From: CAWBVG01 sp963792175
GTDB lineage: Bacteria > Acidobacteriota > Vicinamibacteria > Vicinamibacterales > CAVVIG01
Assembly (NCBI GenBank): GCA_963792175.1
Contig: CAWBVG010000033.1
Coordinates: 1-64,000, forward strand
Reading direction: 5' to 3'
Length of the DNA: 64,000 nucleotides
Shown: piece after piece, positions 19,174 to 29,491 of the stretch
Layout: each line of letters begins with the position of its first letter
Position numbering within the stretch: the stretch's first letter is position 1
Program-made: the position numbers and the translations under genes
Notes under the pieces: generated by a model
Seen by the model: only the letters and a program-made list of their open reading frames with translations
The model's database searches: none
What the model was told of the DNA's origin: nothing

Positions 19174-22100
19174 TTCGCTTACCCCAGGTCGGCGGCGCCG
19201 GCTCGGTCGTCATCCGAGTTGGTGGCTTCTCCTTCAGCATCCGCATCGCCTCCTCCACCGCCCGTTCGAGCTGTGGATCTTTTCCGGCGATGACGTCCTT
19301 CGGCCAGTTCTCCACGTCGATGTCCGGCGCGACGCCTTCGTTCTCGACCGCCCACTTGCCGTCCTTCGAGAAGAAGCCGCCCCGTGGCGCGATCATCGAA
19401 CCGCCGTCGATGAAGGTCGGCGTATCGGCGGTGTGGACGAGGCCGCCCCAGGTCCGTTTGCCGACGAGCGTCCCGAGCTTGCGGAAGCGGAACATGTACG
19501 GCATCAGATCGCCGCCCGAGCCGGCCATTTCGTTGACGATCATCACCTTCGGACCCCAGATGCCGGCCGAGGGGCTCGTGAACGGCAGACGGTCGCCCGC
19601 GACGTTGTTGAAGTAGCCGTCGAAGTCGCGCTGCAGGACGTCGATGATGTAATCGGCGGCCGATCCGCCGCCGTTGAAGCGCTCGTCGACGACCACGCCC
19701 TTCTTGTCCTGCTGCGAGAAGTAATAGCGATTGAAGCTCGCATAGCCGGGCTGTCCGGTGTTCGGCAGGTAGACGTATGCCAGCTGGCCGTTGGAGAGCT
19801 TTTCGACCGTGCGACGGTTCTGCTCCACCCACGCGCGCGTGCGCAGCGGCTGCTCGGTGGCGACTGGAACGACCGTGATTTGCCGCGCGCCGTCGATCGC
19901 CGGCCGATTGTTCACGGTGAGGACCGTCTGCCGATTTGCCGTGCCGTCGAGCAATCGATGGATGTTGTCGGGCGCTCTCAGCTCGACCCCGTTGATCGCC
20001 AGCACGTAGTCGCCGATCGACACGTCGACGCCCGGCGCGGCGAGCGGCGCGCGCAGATCGGGATTCCAGCTCTCGTTGTCGTAGATGCGGGCGATCTTGT
20101 AGCGGCCGCCATCGATCGTGAAATCGGCGCCGAGCAGTCCGCCGGTGGACTGCGGGACTTCCGGCATCGCGCCGCCGCGCACGTACGAATGGCCGATGGA
20201 GATCTCCGCGCCCATGTTGTCGAGCAGGTAGTTGAGATCGGCGCGGTGATTCACGTACGGCAGGAGCTGGCCGTACATCTCCTTCATCTTCTGCCACTCG
20301 ACGCCGTGCAGGTTCGGCACGTACAGGTAATCGCGCTGATTGCGCCACCCTTCGTTGAAGATCTGCGCGAACTCCTGTCTCGGCTCGAGATACATGCGCA
20401 GCGTCGCGGCGACCCGGCCCTGGCCCGTCGCCGGCGCAGTGCGATCCGCGTCGACGACGAAGAGGCTGGGCGGCGGAGGCGGACCGCCGGGGGCGGCACC
20501 GCCGCGGCCGCGGCCGCCGCCCGCGGGGTTCACGCGATAGAGAAGCTTCCGGCCGTCGGCGCTGATGCTGTAGTCGGCCACGCCGGTCACGAAATTCGTC
20601 GCGCGTCGATCGGTCAGGCGATAGCGGTGCAGAATCGATCCGCCGCCTTCGTCGTCGCCGCCCCGCCCGCCGCCGGCACCGGCCTCCAGGTAATACACCG
20701 TGCCGGCGACGCCTGCGCGGAGCTGCGAGTACTGCCGTTCGGGGATGCCGGGCACCGGAAGAATGCGCTGTTGAAGCCCGGCAAAATCGATCTGCACCGT
20801 CACCGGCGTGCGCGGTGCGCGCGGCGCGGCCTGCTCCTCGCCCGAGCGGTCCGCGTCAGCGGCAGCGCCTCGGCCGCCGCGCCCGCCGGCCGGCGCACTG
20901 CCGACGCCTTGATCCTCGTCGCTCTCAGGCAGCAGCGGACTGGGATCCCCCTTCTTCAACACGGCGAAGTACAGCGCGAAGTTCTCCTGGCGGTCGGTAC
21001 GATGTCATGTCGAGCCACTGCGACCGCAATCCGAAATCGGTGGACGCCAGGAACCAGAGATACTTGCCGTTGGCGTCCCACGCCGGCCACACCGAGTCGG
21101 CCAGACCGTCGGTCACCTGCTTGGTTTCGCCGGTGTCGACGTTGCTGATGAAGATCGCGTGATACAGCGACTTCAGCCGGCTCGCGTACGCCACCCATTT
21201 CGAATCCGGGCTCCAGACCGGGTTCAGCGTCCGCTGCGGCACCATCCACGGATCGTTGCCGACGATCCTGGCCTTGCCGCTGGCCACATCGAGCACCCAC
21301 ACGTGCAGGTTCGTGTCGGTAAACAGGATTTTCGTCGAGTCCGGCGACCAGGCGGACGTGTAGTAATGCGTCGGTTTTTCGAGCGCAATCTCGCGCGGCG
21401 GCTTGAGGCCGTCCTGTTCCTCGATGACGAGCTTGTATTCTCCGGACCTATCGCTGAAATACGAGATGTACTTGCCGTCGGGCGACCAGGCGGGATCGCG
21501 CTCCGCCGATCCGCTCGAGTGGCTGAGGTTGCGGACGTCGCCCTTCTCCGCCGGGATCGTGAAGATCTCGCCGCGCGCCTCCGCAAGAATCCGCTTGCCG
21601 GTCGGCGACAGGCTCAGGTTCGTCATGCGCGCGGTCACGTCTTCCCACCGCGGCATCATCCACGGGAAATCGCCGGCGGCCGTGATGGAGACGACGCGCG
21701 CTTTTCCGCTCTTGGGATCGAGCTCGTGCACGTCGCCGGCCTGTTCGAACACGATCGCGCCGGCGCCGGCGTCGATCGACTTGACGTCGAAATCGACGAA
21801 CGACGTGACCTGCGCGAGCTTCTTCGATCTCGTGTCGTACGACCAGACGTTGGCCACGCCGTCGCGATCGGACAGGAAATACACCGTGTCGCCCAGCCAC
21901 ACCGGATCGACGTCCTTCGAGTCGGTCCAGGGCGGCGACACCAGGTCGTAGGTCTTGAGGTCGACGATCCAGATCGGACGATTCTGGCCGCCGCGATAGT
22001 TGCGGCGCTCCTCGTCCCACGAGTTGTTCATGCGGTAGGCGATTCGTGTCCCGTCGGAGGAAATCTTGCCTTGGTACCCGCGCGGGAGCGCCATCGGCTG

Positions 22101-22571
22101 CTCGACGCCGCCGTCGGCCGGCACGGTCCAGAAGCGCGGCGCGCCGCTCGGCGCCCAGCTCGCACGCGAGGACGAGAACATGATCGCCTTGCCGTCAGGC
22201 GTCCACCCCTGCACGAAGTCGTTGCCCGGATGCCACGTCAGGCGCTTCGGCTCGCCGCCGTCGGCCGGGACGACATAGACGTCGACGTTTCCGGCGTATT
22301 CCGCGCTGAAGGCGATGAACTTCCCGTCAGGCGAGAAGTGCGGATTCGACGATTCGCCCTGGAAGCTCGTGAGCCGCCGCGCCGTGCCGCCGGCACGTTC
22401 GACGGTCCAGATGTTGTTCGCATAGGCGAACGCGATCGCGTTCGCGCTGACGGTCGGCATGCGCAGCAGCCGGGTCGGCGCGCCGTTGGAACTCGCCGCC
22501 CGCGGCGTGAGCACCAGGACCGTGAGCAGCGGAATCGAAGCGATGGCTGCGGAAGCGATACGGCGGGTCAT
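19163..22571 (-). CDS. Secreted tricorn-type protease (beta-propeller, PDZ, S41 peptidase)
   Basis: About 1,136 residues when a one-base break near 20995 is repaired. ATG 22571 is preceded by AGGAGG, and the N-terminus is a signal peptide (IASAAIASIPLLTVLVL). Two WD40/TolB-like propellers carry repeated SPDGKFIAFSAEY / WSPDGKYISYFSD blocks (about residues 40-560). A PDZ domain (VSIGDYVLAINGVELRAPDN) precedes the S41 core: GVVVDERFNGGGSAADYIID and MIVNEMAGSGGDLMPYMFR with the candidate Ser nucleophile in AGSGGD, then VENEGVAPDIDVEN. Tricorn enzymes degrade peptides of roughly 10-25 residues; here it acts outside the cytoplasm. It lies downstream of the aminotransferase and peptidase genes on the same strand. 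Confidence 0.85.
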
Positions 22572-22646
22572 CGAATCCTCCTGCTGCAAGACGTACAAAG
22601 CGAACAAAGAGCGCCGAGCGACTTCGAAGATGGTGAGGAACGCGGC

Positions 22647-23981
22647 TTACGAAACCGCGCGGTCGGTGATTTCGAGCCCTCGGTCGATGATCGCGAACGC
22701 TTCGCGGAGCTCCGCCTCGGTAATGCAGAGCGGCGGGTTCGTGAAGAACGTGTTCCACCGGACGAAGGTGTACAGCCCTTCCTGCCTGAAGAACTTGCCG
22801 AGCGCGGCCATCTCGTCAGAGGTGCCATTGAACGGCGCGAGCGGCGTCTTCTTCGCCTTGTCGCGCACCAGCTCGAAGAGACCGAAGAGACCAATCGACC
22901 GGGCGGCGCCGACCGAGGGGTGACGGCCCGCCAGGTCGGCCATCAGGGTCTTCATCACGGCGCCCATGCGGCGCGCGTTCTCGAGCAGCTTGTCTTCTTC
23001 GTAGACCTGAATCGCGGCCAGCGCGGCCGCGCACGCCAGCGGGTGACTGTTGTAGGTCAGCCCGCCGTAGAACACCTTGTCCTTGAACTGATCGGCCACG
23101 CCGCGCCGCATGCCGACCGCGCCCAGCTGCACGTAGGCGGCGGTGAGGCCTTTCGCCATGGTGATGATGTCCGGCACGACCTTCCAGTGATCGATCGCGA
23201 ACCACTCGCCGGTCCGGCCAAACCCGGCCATCACCTCGTCGCAGATCATGAGGATGCCGTGTTTCGTGCATAGTTCGCGCACGCCCTGCATGTAGCCGTC
23301 GGGAGGAACGAGCACCCCGTTGGTGCCGGTGACGCTCTCGAGGATGAATGCCGCGATCGTCTGCGGCCCTTCGAGCTGGATCACTTCTTCCAGCATCGCG
23401 AGCGACTCCTGAGCCGTGTCCCACCCGCGCGCGAGGCCGTGATACGGATCCAGGACGTGCACGACGCCCGGCAGACCGGGCTCGGACGCCCAGCGGCGCG
23501 GATCGCCGGTCAAGGTCATCGCTCCGGCGGTCGCGCCGTGGTACGAGCGATAGCGCGCCAGAATCTTGTGCCGTCCGGTCGCCAGTCGCGCGAGCTTGAT
23601 CGCGTTCTCGTTCGCCTCGGCGCCGCCGTTCGTGAAAAAGAAGACGTCGATATCGCCAGGCGTGATCTCCGCCAGCTTCGCGCCCAGCCGGGCGCGCGGT
23701 TCCGTCGCCATGAACGGGTTCGCGTAGGCGAGCACTTCGGACTGCTCCCGAATCGCGCGCAGGACCCGCTCGTCGCCGTGACCGATGTTCACGCACATCA
23801 GCTGGCTGTTGAAGTCGATGAATCGCTTGCCTTCGGGCGTCCAGAAGTAGATCCCCTTCGCGCGCGCGACCGGAATCGGATCCACTTTCGATTGCGCCGC
23901 CCACTCGAAGAGCGTGTGCTTCTTCGACAGCGCGATCATCTCTTCGCCGGTCATCGTCTGCTTCAACGTTTCAGTTGCCAT
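22647..23981 (-). CDS. Class III PLP-dependent aminotransferase
   Basis: 444 residues, full length for the family. The usual class III landmarks are visible: GIYFWTPEGKRFIDFNSQL, FFFTNGGAEANENAIKLAR, ARYRSYHGATAGAMTLTGDP, CDEVMAGFGRTGEWFAIDHW and IITMAKGLTAAYVQLGAVGM with the PLP-binding Lys in MAKG. It transfers an amino group, probably from an omega-amino acid or taurine-like donor, to a keto acid; the exact substrate is not readable (related to beta-alanine/taurine-pyruvate enzymes). It is flanked by peptidase genes on the same strand, which suggests amino-acid catabolism. Confidence 0.85.
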   Translation of the reverse strand: MATETLKQTMTGEEMIALSKKHTLFEWAAQSKVDPIPVARAKGIYFWTPEGKRFIDFNSQLMCVNIGHGDERVLRAIREQSEVLAYANPFMATEPRARLGAKLAEITPGDIDVFFFTNGGAEANENAIKLARLATGRHKILARYRSYHGATAGAMTLTGDPRRWASEPGLPGVVHVLDPYHGLARGWDTAQESLAMLEEVIQLEGPQTIAAFILESVTGTNGVLVPPDGYMQGVRELCTKHGILMICDEVMAGFGRTGEWFAIDHWKVVPDIITMAKGLTAAYVQLGAVGMRRGVADQFKDKVFYGGLTYNSHPLACAAALAAIQVYEEDKLLENARRMGAVMKTLMADLAGRHPSVGAARSIGLFGLFELVRDKAKKTPLAPFNGTSDEMAALGKFFRQEGLYTFVRWNTFFTNPPLCITEAELREAFAIIDRGLEITDRAVS

Positions 23982-24004
23982 CTCGTTTCCTTCCGGACCA
24001 AACC

Positions 24005-24078
24005 TTCTTCGTGCCCTTCGTGTTTCTTCGAGTCTTCGTGAAAAGCCGTCACTGTCGCAGCTAGCCCCTAGCCCCTAC
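24005..24078. repeat. Two iterated tracts: CTTCGTG series and CTAGCCC heptamers
   Basis: 24008-24046 holds four variants of CTTCGTG; 24061-24077 holds CTAGCCC repeated, i.e. GGGGCTA on the - strand. The inferred natural stop of the M28 gene (TAG at 24077-24075, after a restored MLRQ end) is the first triplet of the heptamer tract; the visible frame instead runs through it and ends GARG-stop. The same GARG-stop is made by the same heptamer at the end of Ku (38886). Confidence 0.75.
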
Positions 24079-25795
24079 TGGCGCAGCATCGTGATCCCGC
24101 TTCGCCTTGAACTCGTTCCCGGGCTTCCACTCCGGAATCTTATCTGCCTGCGCGATGCGGTAGCCGACCGCAAAATACACCTTGAGATCCTCGTTCACGC
24201 CCGAAAGGTCCCAGTCGGGATACACGACGTCCTTCGGGGTGTGATACCGGTGCTCGGTCCACTCGTCGCGCACCTGCTTCCCGTAGTCCGCCGGCTTGCC
24301 GATGTACTCGACGCCCCCTTCCGGATCGAGTGCCGGCACGCCCTGTTTCGCGAAGTTGAAGTGATCCGATCGATAGAAGAACCCCTTCTCCGGCTCCGCG
24401 TCGCCGTGGACCACGCGTCCCTGTTCAGCGGCCGCGTCGCGCGCGTATTCGTCGAGGTCAGACGCACCGAACCCGACCAGCGTCAGGTCCTTCGTCCGGC
24501 CGTGGGTGTTCCAGCTGTCCATGTTGATGTCGGCCACCGTCTTGGCCAGCGGATAGATCGGGGTCACCGAATAGTACCTGGGATCCCAGCAGACCCTGTT
24601 CCTCGGCCGTCACCGCCAGAAACAGAATCGAGCGCCGCGGCGGCGTCGGCAGCTTCGTGAACGCCCGCCCCACCTCGATCAGCGCGGCGCAACCGAGCGC
24701 GTCGTCCTCCGCTCCGTGGAAGATACCGTCCGCGGTTTTGCCGAAATGGTCCCAGTGCGCCGTGTAGACGACGTACTCGTCCTTCAGCGTGGGATCGGAT
24801 CCTTCGAGCTTCGCGACGACGTTGCGCGATGCAATCGTACGGAGGGAATTCTTGATGGTCATCGACGCGGTCACGCCGAGCGGAACCGGCTTGAACTCCC
24901 GCGTGGCGGCCTGCGCTTTCAACGCGTCGAAGTCGTGCCCTGCGGACTTCAGGAGCGCCTTGGTCTGATCGAGCGTGATCCAGCCTTCGACGGCGACGCG
25001 GCCCATGTTCTTGTCGGGCGTGACGAGATCGAACTGTTCGCCCGTCTTACCCTGGATGACGTTGAAGCCGTAACCCGCGGGACCGGTCTCGTGAACGATG
25101 AGCACGCCGGCGGCGCCCTTCTGCGCGCCGATCTCGTACTTGTAGGTCCAGCGGCCGTAGTAGGTCATCGCCTTGCCGCCGAACGTTTTTGCGTCGAGCT
25201 CGCTGGGGTTGCTCGGATCGGGCACCGGCGGATCGTTCACGAGCATCACCAGCGTCTTGCCCTTCAGATCGGCGCCCTTGTAGTCGTCCCAGTTGAACTC
25301 GGGGGCTTCGACGCCGTAGCCGACGAACACCAGCTCGGAGTTGTCGATGCTCGCGGATGGCGCCACGTGCTTCGTCCACGCCACCACGTCGTCTTTCCAC
25401 TTCAGCGTCTGCTGCTGCGCGCCTTTCTTGAACACGAGCGGCGCGGGCGTCGGCGTGATGCCGACCAGCGGCACATTCTGGAAATACGTCCCGTCCGTGT
25501 TGCCCGGCTTCAGGCCAGCTTTCTTGAACTGGTCGGCCAGGTACGTCACCGCCAGCTCTTCGCCCTTCGTGCCGGGCGCGCGGCCTTCGTACTCGTCCGA
25601 CGACAGCGTTTTCGTGTGCGCGAGCAACGCGTCCAGATCGATCGCCGGGAGCTGACCGATCGAGACGTGCGTGGATGTCGACGGCGCCGGCGCATAGGCG
25701 GTCGGGGTGCTGGAACCGCACGATACGGCACCGACACCGCCGGAGCCTGAGCACGCCGACGTCAACAGGAACAAAAAGAGGGCGTAGCGTTTCAT
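24061..25795 (-). CDS. M28 family aminopeptidase lipoprotein with PA domain
   Basis: About 577 residues after repair of a break near 24580. The N-terminus MKRYALFLFLLTSACSG is a lipoprotein signal with a lipobox Cys. A protease-associated (PA) domain follows (SELVFVGYGVEAPEFNWDDY, KGKTLVMLVNDPP). The M28 zinc site is complete: AHWDHFG (His, Asp), GAEDDALGCAA (Asp), VTAEEQGLLGSQ (Glu, Glu), INMDSWN (Asp) and FYRSDHFNF (His). It releases N-terminal residues from peptides outside the cytoplasm. A second break at the end (after FKAKR) hides a probable MLRQ-stop. It is 12 bp downstream of the M20 gene, so the two are likely cotranscribed. Confidence 0.85.
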
Positions 25796-25807
25796 GACGT
25801 TTTCAGT

Positions 25808-27076
25808 CTATCTCCCGGCGCCCATCAGGTCGAGCGTCGCCAGCGCCAGCACCTTGGTCGCGTTGACGAGGTCGTCGATCCGGCAGGATTCGTCCGGCTG
25901 ATGCGCGAGCTCGAGCTCGCCCGGGCCGTAGGCGATGCAGTGCGGGATGCCGGCAATGCGGGCGACGTGCTTGTGATCGTAGGTGCCTGGACTGGCGACC
26001 AGCGTCGCCTGCCGATCGAGCACACGTCCGATGGCCCGTTCCACGGCGCTGACGACCGGCGAGTCGTGCGGCGTCTGCACCGGATCGACCACCATGAGGT
26101 CGCGCAGCTCGTGCTCGACGCCAGGCACCCTCGACAAGGCGCGCTTCACGAGCGCGTCGATTTCCGCTTTCGCACGACCGAAGGTCTCTTCGATGAGGAA
26201 CCGGCGATCGAAGATCGCCCGGCAGCGATCGGCGACGCACGGCGACTGAATGCCGGCGATCGGTTGTCCGCCTTCGATGGCGTTGACGTTGATGGTGGCG
26301 TGGCGGGCGGCCTCCGGCACGACCGGCATCGACGTGAGGCGGCCGGCCAGCGCCGGCTCGAGCTCTCCGCGAATCGCCGACAGCACTTCGGTCATGCCAT
26401 CGATGGCGCTGACACCGAGAAACGGCATGCTGCCGTGCGCCATCCGCCCGACCAGCGTCAACTCGAACCAGTAGACGCCGCGATGGCCGACGGAGATGCG
26501 GTCGACGTTCAGCGGCTCGGGAATGATGACGTAATCGGTCCGCGCTTTGGCGATGCGGCCCTGTTCCGCGAGCCACGCCACGCCGGCAAAGCCGCCGCTC
26601 TCTTCGTCCACCGTGCCGCTGATCTCGAGCGTCCCCGGCAGCGCCACGCCGGCGCGCGCGATCGCTTCCGCGGCGTAGACGGCCGCGGCGAGCCCCGCCT
26701 TCATGTCGCACACGCCTCGCCCGAAGATCCGGCCATCACGCACCACGCCGGCGAATGGATCGAGCGTCCACCCCTCGCCGGGCGGCACGACATCGATGTG
26801 CCCGTTCAAGTGCACGACCGGTCCGCCGCCGCCCCGACGCGACGCGACGACATTCACGCGGGGGTGACGGGCGGTATGCTCGGGCCGGCCGTCGGCGACG
26901 ATGTACTCGACGTCGAACTGGCGCTGCCGCAGGTGATCCCCGAGAAAGCGGGCGCACGGTTCGTACTCGTCGCCCGGCGGGTTGACCGTCGGTATCCGGA
27001 CGAGATCCACCGTGAACTGCACGATCTCGTCGGCGGCGCGATCGACTTCCGCCAGAATGCGGTCGACAGTGGCCAT
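25808..27076 (-). CDS. M20 family ArgE/DapE-type deacylase/peptidase
   Basis: 422 residues. The M20 metal site is visible: VVHLNGHIDVVPPG (His, Asp), GRGVCDMKAGLAAAVYA (Asp), SGTVDEESGGFAGVAWLA (Glu, Glu), with a dimerisation-domain insert (GVYWFELTLVGRMAHGSMP) and the C-terminal FGRA and ASPGTYDHKHVARIAGIPHC. Members remove acyl groups from amino acids or cleave dipeptides; the C-terminal sequence is closest to the general ArgE/DapE-like group rather than to biosynthetic ArgE. The start is only 25 bp from the start of the divergent P1 peptidase gene. Confidence 0.85.
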   Translation of the reverse strand: MATVDRILAEVDRAADEIVQFTVDLVRIPTVNPPGDEYEPCARFLGDHLRQRQFDVEYIVADGRPEHTARHPRVNVVASRRGGGGPVVHLNGHIDVVPPGEGWTLDPFAGVVRDGRIFGRGVCDMKAGLAAAVYAAEAIARAGVALPGTLEISGTVDEESGGFAGVAWLAEQGRIAKARTDYVIIPEPLNVDRISVGHRGVYWFELTLVGRMAHGSMPFLGVSAIDGMTEVLSAIRGELEPALAGRLTSMPVVPEAARHATINVNAIEGGQPIAGIQSPCVADRCRAIFDRRFLIEETFGRAKAEIDALVKRALSRVPGVEHELRDLMVVDPVQTPHDSPVVSAVERAIGRVLDRQATLVASPGTYDHKHVARIAGIPHCIAYGPGELELAHQPDESCRIDDLVNATKVLALATLDLMGAGR

Positions 27077-27089
27077 GGGTTGAGCGGTC

Positions 27090-27095
27090 TAGAAT
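27090..27095 (+). promoter_or_regulatory. Candidate -10 box (TAGAAT) for a leaderless P1 peptidase mRNA
   Basis: TAGAAT ends 6 bp before ATG 27102, so a transcript started at the usual 6-7 bp distance would begin on or next to the start codon. No Shine-Dalgarno sequence precedes the ATG. No convincing -35 box is present. Inference from position and sequence only. Confidence 0.35.
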
Positions 27096-27101
27096 ACTTC
27101 C

Positions 27102-28169
27102 ATGCGTACTGCCCTCGCCGTCGCAGCCTTCGTACTTGTCGCGCAGCCCGCTGGAGCACGTTGGACACTTTCGCAACCCACTCCTCGGGCTGCCGAAATC
27201 AACGCGACGCTCACGGCGGTCCCCGGCATCAAGGTCGGCCACTTCACGCTCGCCGAACGTCCGACCGGCTGCACCGTGATCCTCGTCGACGGCGACGCGG
27301 TCGGCGGCGTCTCGCAGCGAGGCGGCGCGCCCGGCACGCGCGAAACGGATCTCCTGAACCCGCTCAACATGGTCGACAAGGTCAACGCGATCGTCCTGGC
27401 CGGCGGCAGCGCGTTCGGCCTCGAAGCAGCGACGGGGACGGTCCGCTGGCTCGAGGAACACAACATCGGCTGGCCCGCGGGCGCCTCGAAAGTGCCGATT
27501 GTCCCGGCGGCGATCCTGTTCGATCTCGGCGTCGGCGGAAACCCGAAAGTGCGGCCGACCGCCGACTGCGGCTACAAAGCCGCAGCTGCGGCGACGACCG
27601 CACCGGTGCCCGAAGGATCGATCGGCGCCGGCGCGGGCGCGACCGTCGGCAAGTTCGGCGGACCCGGCCGGTCGATGAAAGCGGGCATCGGCAGCGCGTC
27701 GATTGTCCTGCCGAGCGGCCTCATCGTCGCCGCCATCGTGGCGGTCAATGCCGTCGGCGACATCATCGATCCCGCCACCGGCAAGGTGGTCGCCGGCGTA
27801 CGGAACCCGGACGGCACCTTCGCGGACGCGCGAAAGATCCTGCGGGGCGGCGGGACCCGTCAACCGCCACGCGCCGGCGAAAACACCACGATTGGCGTGG
27901 TCGCGACCAACGCGAAGCTGTCGAAGCCGCTCGCTGCCCGCATGGCGCTGATGGCAGACGATGGGTACGCACGCGCGATCAGCCCGTCGCACACCAACGG
28001 CGACGGCGACACGATTTTCTCGCTCGCGACCGGCCGGTGGGACGGCACCGCCGACATCACGGTCATCGGGGCGCTCGCGGCCGAGGTCATGGCCGACGCC
28101 ATCGTTCGTGCGGCGACTCAGGCGACAGGCGTCGCGGGCATCCCCGCGGCGCGCGATCTGCGGAAGTAG
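27102..28169 (+). CDS. P1 family (S58, DmpA-like) aminopeptidase, exported
   Basis: 355 residues with a signal peptide (ALAVAAFVLVAQPAGA). P1 family blocks: GIKVGHFTLAERPTGCTVIL, GGVSQRGGAPGTRETDLLNP, NAIVLAGGSAFGLEAATGTV, GKFGGPGRSMKAGIGSAS and, near the C-terminus, ENTTIGVVATNAKLSK, the usual site of self-cleavage that frees the N-terminal nucleophile of the beta chain, then SPSHTNGDGDTIFSLATG. These enzymes act as aminopeptidases or amidases on D- or beta-amino-acid peptides. It is divergent from the M20 gene. A relic of a second C-terminus lies just downstream (28193-28228). Confidence 0.85.
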   Translation: MRTALAVAAFVLVAQPAGARWTLSQPTPRAAEINATLTAVPGIKVGHFTLAERPTGCTVILVDGDAVGGVSQRGGAPGTRETDLLNPLNMVDKVNAIVLAGGSAFGLEAATGTVRWLEEHNIGWPAGASKVPIVPAAILFDLGVGGNPKVRPTADCGYKAAAAATTAPVPEGSIGAGAGATVGKFGGPGRSMKAGIGSASIVLPSGLIVAAIVAVNAVGDIIDPATGKVVAGVRNPDGTFADARKILRGGGTRQPPRAGENTTIGVVATNAKLSKPLAARMALMADDGYARAISPSHTNGDGDTIFSLATGRWDGTADITVIGALAAEVMADAIVRAATQATGVAGIPAARDLRK

Positions 28170-28228
28170 ATGACTCGCAGGATGGCCGTGTGGTCGCGGG
28201 CATTCCAGCGGCGCGCGATATAAAGTAA
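28131..28228 (+). repeat. Duplicated 3' end of the P1 peptidase gene
   Basis: 27 bp at 28131-28157 (encoding VAGIPAARD) recur at 28193-28219 with two changes, both in third codon positions. The second copy reads VVAGIPAARDIK-stop in another frame. The offset is 62 bp. It looks like the remnant of a deleted tandem paralogue rather than a fresh duplication. Confidence 0.7.
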
Positions 28229-28235
28229 GGGCCTC

Positions 28236-29291
28236 ATGTCTACCTGCAGAGTCGCCGTCATCGCCGGTGACGGCATCGGCCGTGAAGTCATTCCCGCCGG
28301 CATGGCGGCAATCGCCGCCGCGGTCCGCGACACGGATTACAAGCTGACGTTCACCGAATTCCCGTGGGGCTGCGAGTTCTACCAGGCACACGGCCGCATG
28401 CTCGACGACGACGGGTTCGAGCGGCTGGCAGGATTCGACGCCATCTACCTCGGCGCGATCGGCGCGCCTGGCGTGCCGGACGGCATCTCCGCCGCGCTGA
28501 TACTCGCCATCCGGCAGCGCTTCGATCAGTACGTCAACCTGCGCCCGATGCGGCTGCTGGCCGGACTCGCCTCGCCGCTCGCCAACCGCGGCACCAGCGA
28601 GATCGACATGGTCTGCGTCCGCGAGAACTCGGAGGGCGAGTATTCGGGCGTCGGTGGACGCATCCATCGCGGCACGCCGCACGAGGTGGCGCAGCAGGTC
28701 GGCGTGTTCACGCGGCAGGGCATCGAGCGGATCCTGCGCTACGGCTTCGAGCTTGCTGCGACGCGGCCGCGAAAAATGCTTGCGAGCGCGACCAAGTCGA
28801 ACGCCCTCACATACTCGATGGTGCTGTGGGACGAGGTCGCGGAGATCGTGCGCAAGGACTATCCTTCGGTCGACTACCGGAAGTATCACGTCGACGCGCT
28901 GGCGGCCCGGATGATCACGCACCCGCAGACGCTCGACGTGCTCGTCACGTCGAATCTCTTCGGCGACATCCTCACCGACATCGGCTCGGCGATTTCGGGA
29001 AGCCTGGGGATCGCGCCGGGCGCCAACATCAACCCGGCGCGGACGTTTCCGTCGATGTTCGAGCCAATCCACGGCTCGGCGCCCGACATCGCCGGCAAAG
29101 GCATCGCCAACCCGATCGGGGCGATCTGGGCCGGCGCGCTGATGCTCGATCATCTCGGCCGGCGCGATCTGCACGACCGCATCGTCGCCGCCATCGAAGG
29201 CGTCGTCGCAGCCGGGGCCGCCCGCACGCCAGACCTTGGCGGTACCTCGACGACTCGAGAAGTGTCCGACGCCATCGTGGCAAAAATCTGA
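28236..29291 (+). CDS. Tartrate/isopropylmalate-type dehydrogenase (TtuC-like beta-decarboxylating)
   Basis: 351 residues. The isocitrate/isopropylmalate dehydrogenase fold is evident: RVAVIAGDGIGREVIPAGM, YLGAIGAPGVPDGISAALIL, YVNLRPMRLL, VCVRENSEGEYSGVGGRIH, ATKSNALTYSMVLWDEV, DALAARMITHPQTLDVLVTS, NLFGDILTDIGSAISGSLG and EPIHGSAPDIAGKGIANPIG. ENSEGEYSGVGGR is typical of the tartrate dehydrogenase/D-malate subgroup rather than LeuB. It would oxidise tartrate, D-malate or a related 2-hydroxy acid with NAD. Start ATG 28236 lies 66 bp after the P1 stop, with AAGTAAGGG upstream. Confidence 0.8.
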   Translation: MSTCRVAVIAGDGIGREVIPAGMAAIAAAVRDTDYKLTFTEFPWGCEFYQAHGRMLDDDGFERLAGFDAIYLGAIGAPGVPDGISAALILAIRQRFDQYVNLRPMRLLAGLASPLANRGTSEIDMVCVRENSEGEYSGVGGRIHRGTPHEVAQQVGVFTRQGIERILRYGFELAATRPRKMLASATKSNALTYSMVLWDEVAEIVRKDYPSVDYRKYHVDALAARMITHPQTLDVLVTSNLFGDILTDIGSAISGSLGIAPGANINPARTFPSMFEPIHGSAPDIAGKGIANPIGAIWAGALMLDHLGRRDLHDRIVAAIEGVVAAGAARTPDLGGTSTTREVSDAIVAKI

Positions 29292-29491
29292 CGGCGCGCC
29301 GGTTCGATTACAGTTCTGCGGCGCGTCTCGGCGCTCGTCGATCGCGCGCGTCTATCCGAATGGCGTGCCGCTATCCAATCGGCTAGCGCGCATCTCGCCG
29401 ATCGCAGATCTCCTGCGGCATTTTCCGACACGAATCGCTGGCACGAACGTTGATGCTGCCATGGACATCACAACGAACAGGAGGCAGAACC

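Noticed and set aside
19433..21148. Long + strand open frame (571 codons)
   Set aside because: It is antisense to the tricorn protease, has Arg/Ala/Val-rich shadow composition and no recognisable motif.
21159..23273. Long + strand open frame (704 codons)
   Set aside because: Antisense to the tricorn N-terminus and the aminotransferase; both - strand genes carry complete motifs.
25901..29174. Overlapping long open frames on both strands (775 + and 812 - codons)
   Set aside because: They are shadows of the M20, P1 and tartrate-dehydrogenase-type genes in high-G+C sequence.
29439..29454. Sigma-54-like promoter (TGGCAC, 5 bp, TTGAT)
   Set aside because: The -24 part is good but the invariant GC of the -12 part is GA here, so I do not call it.
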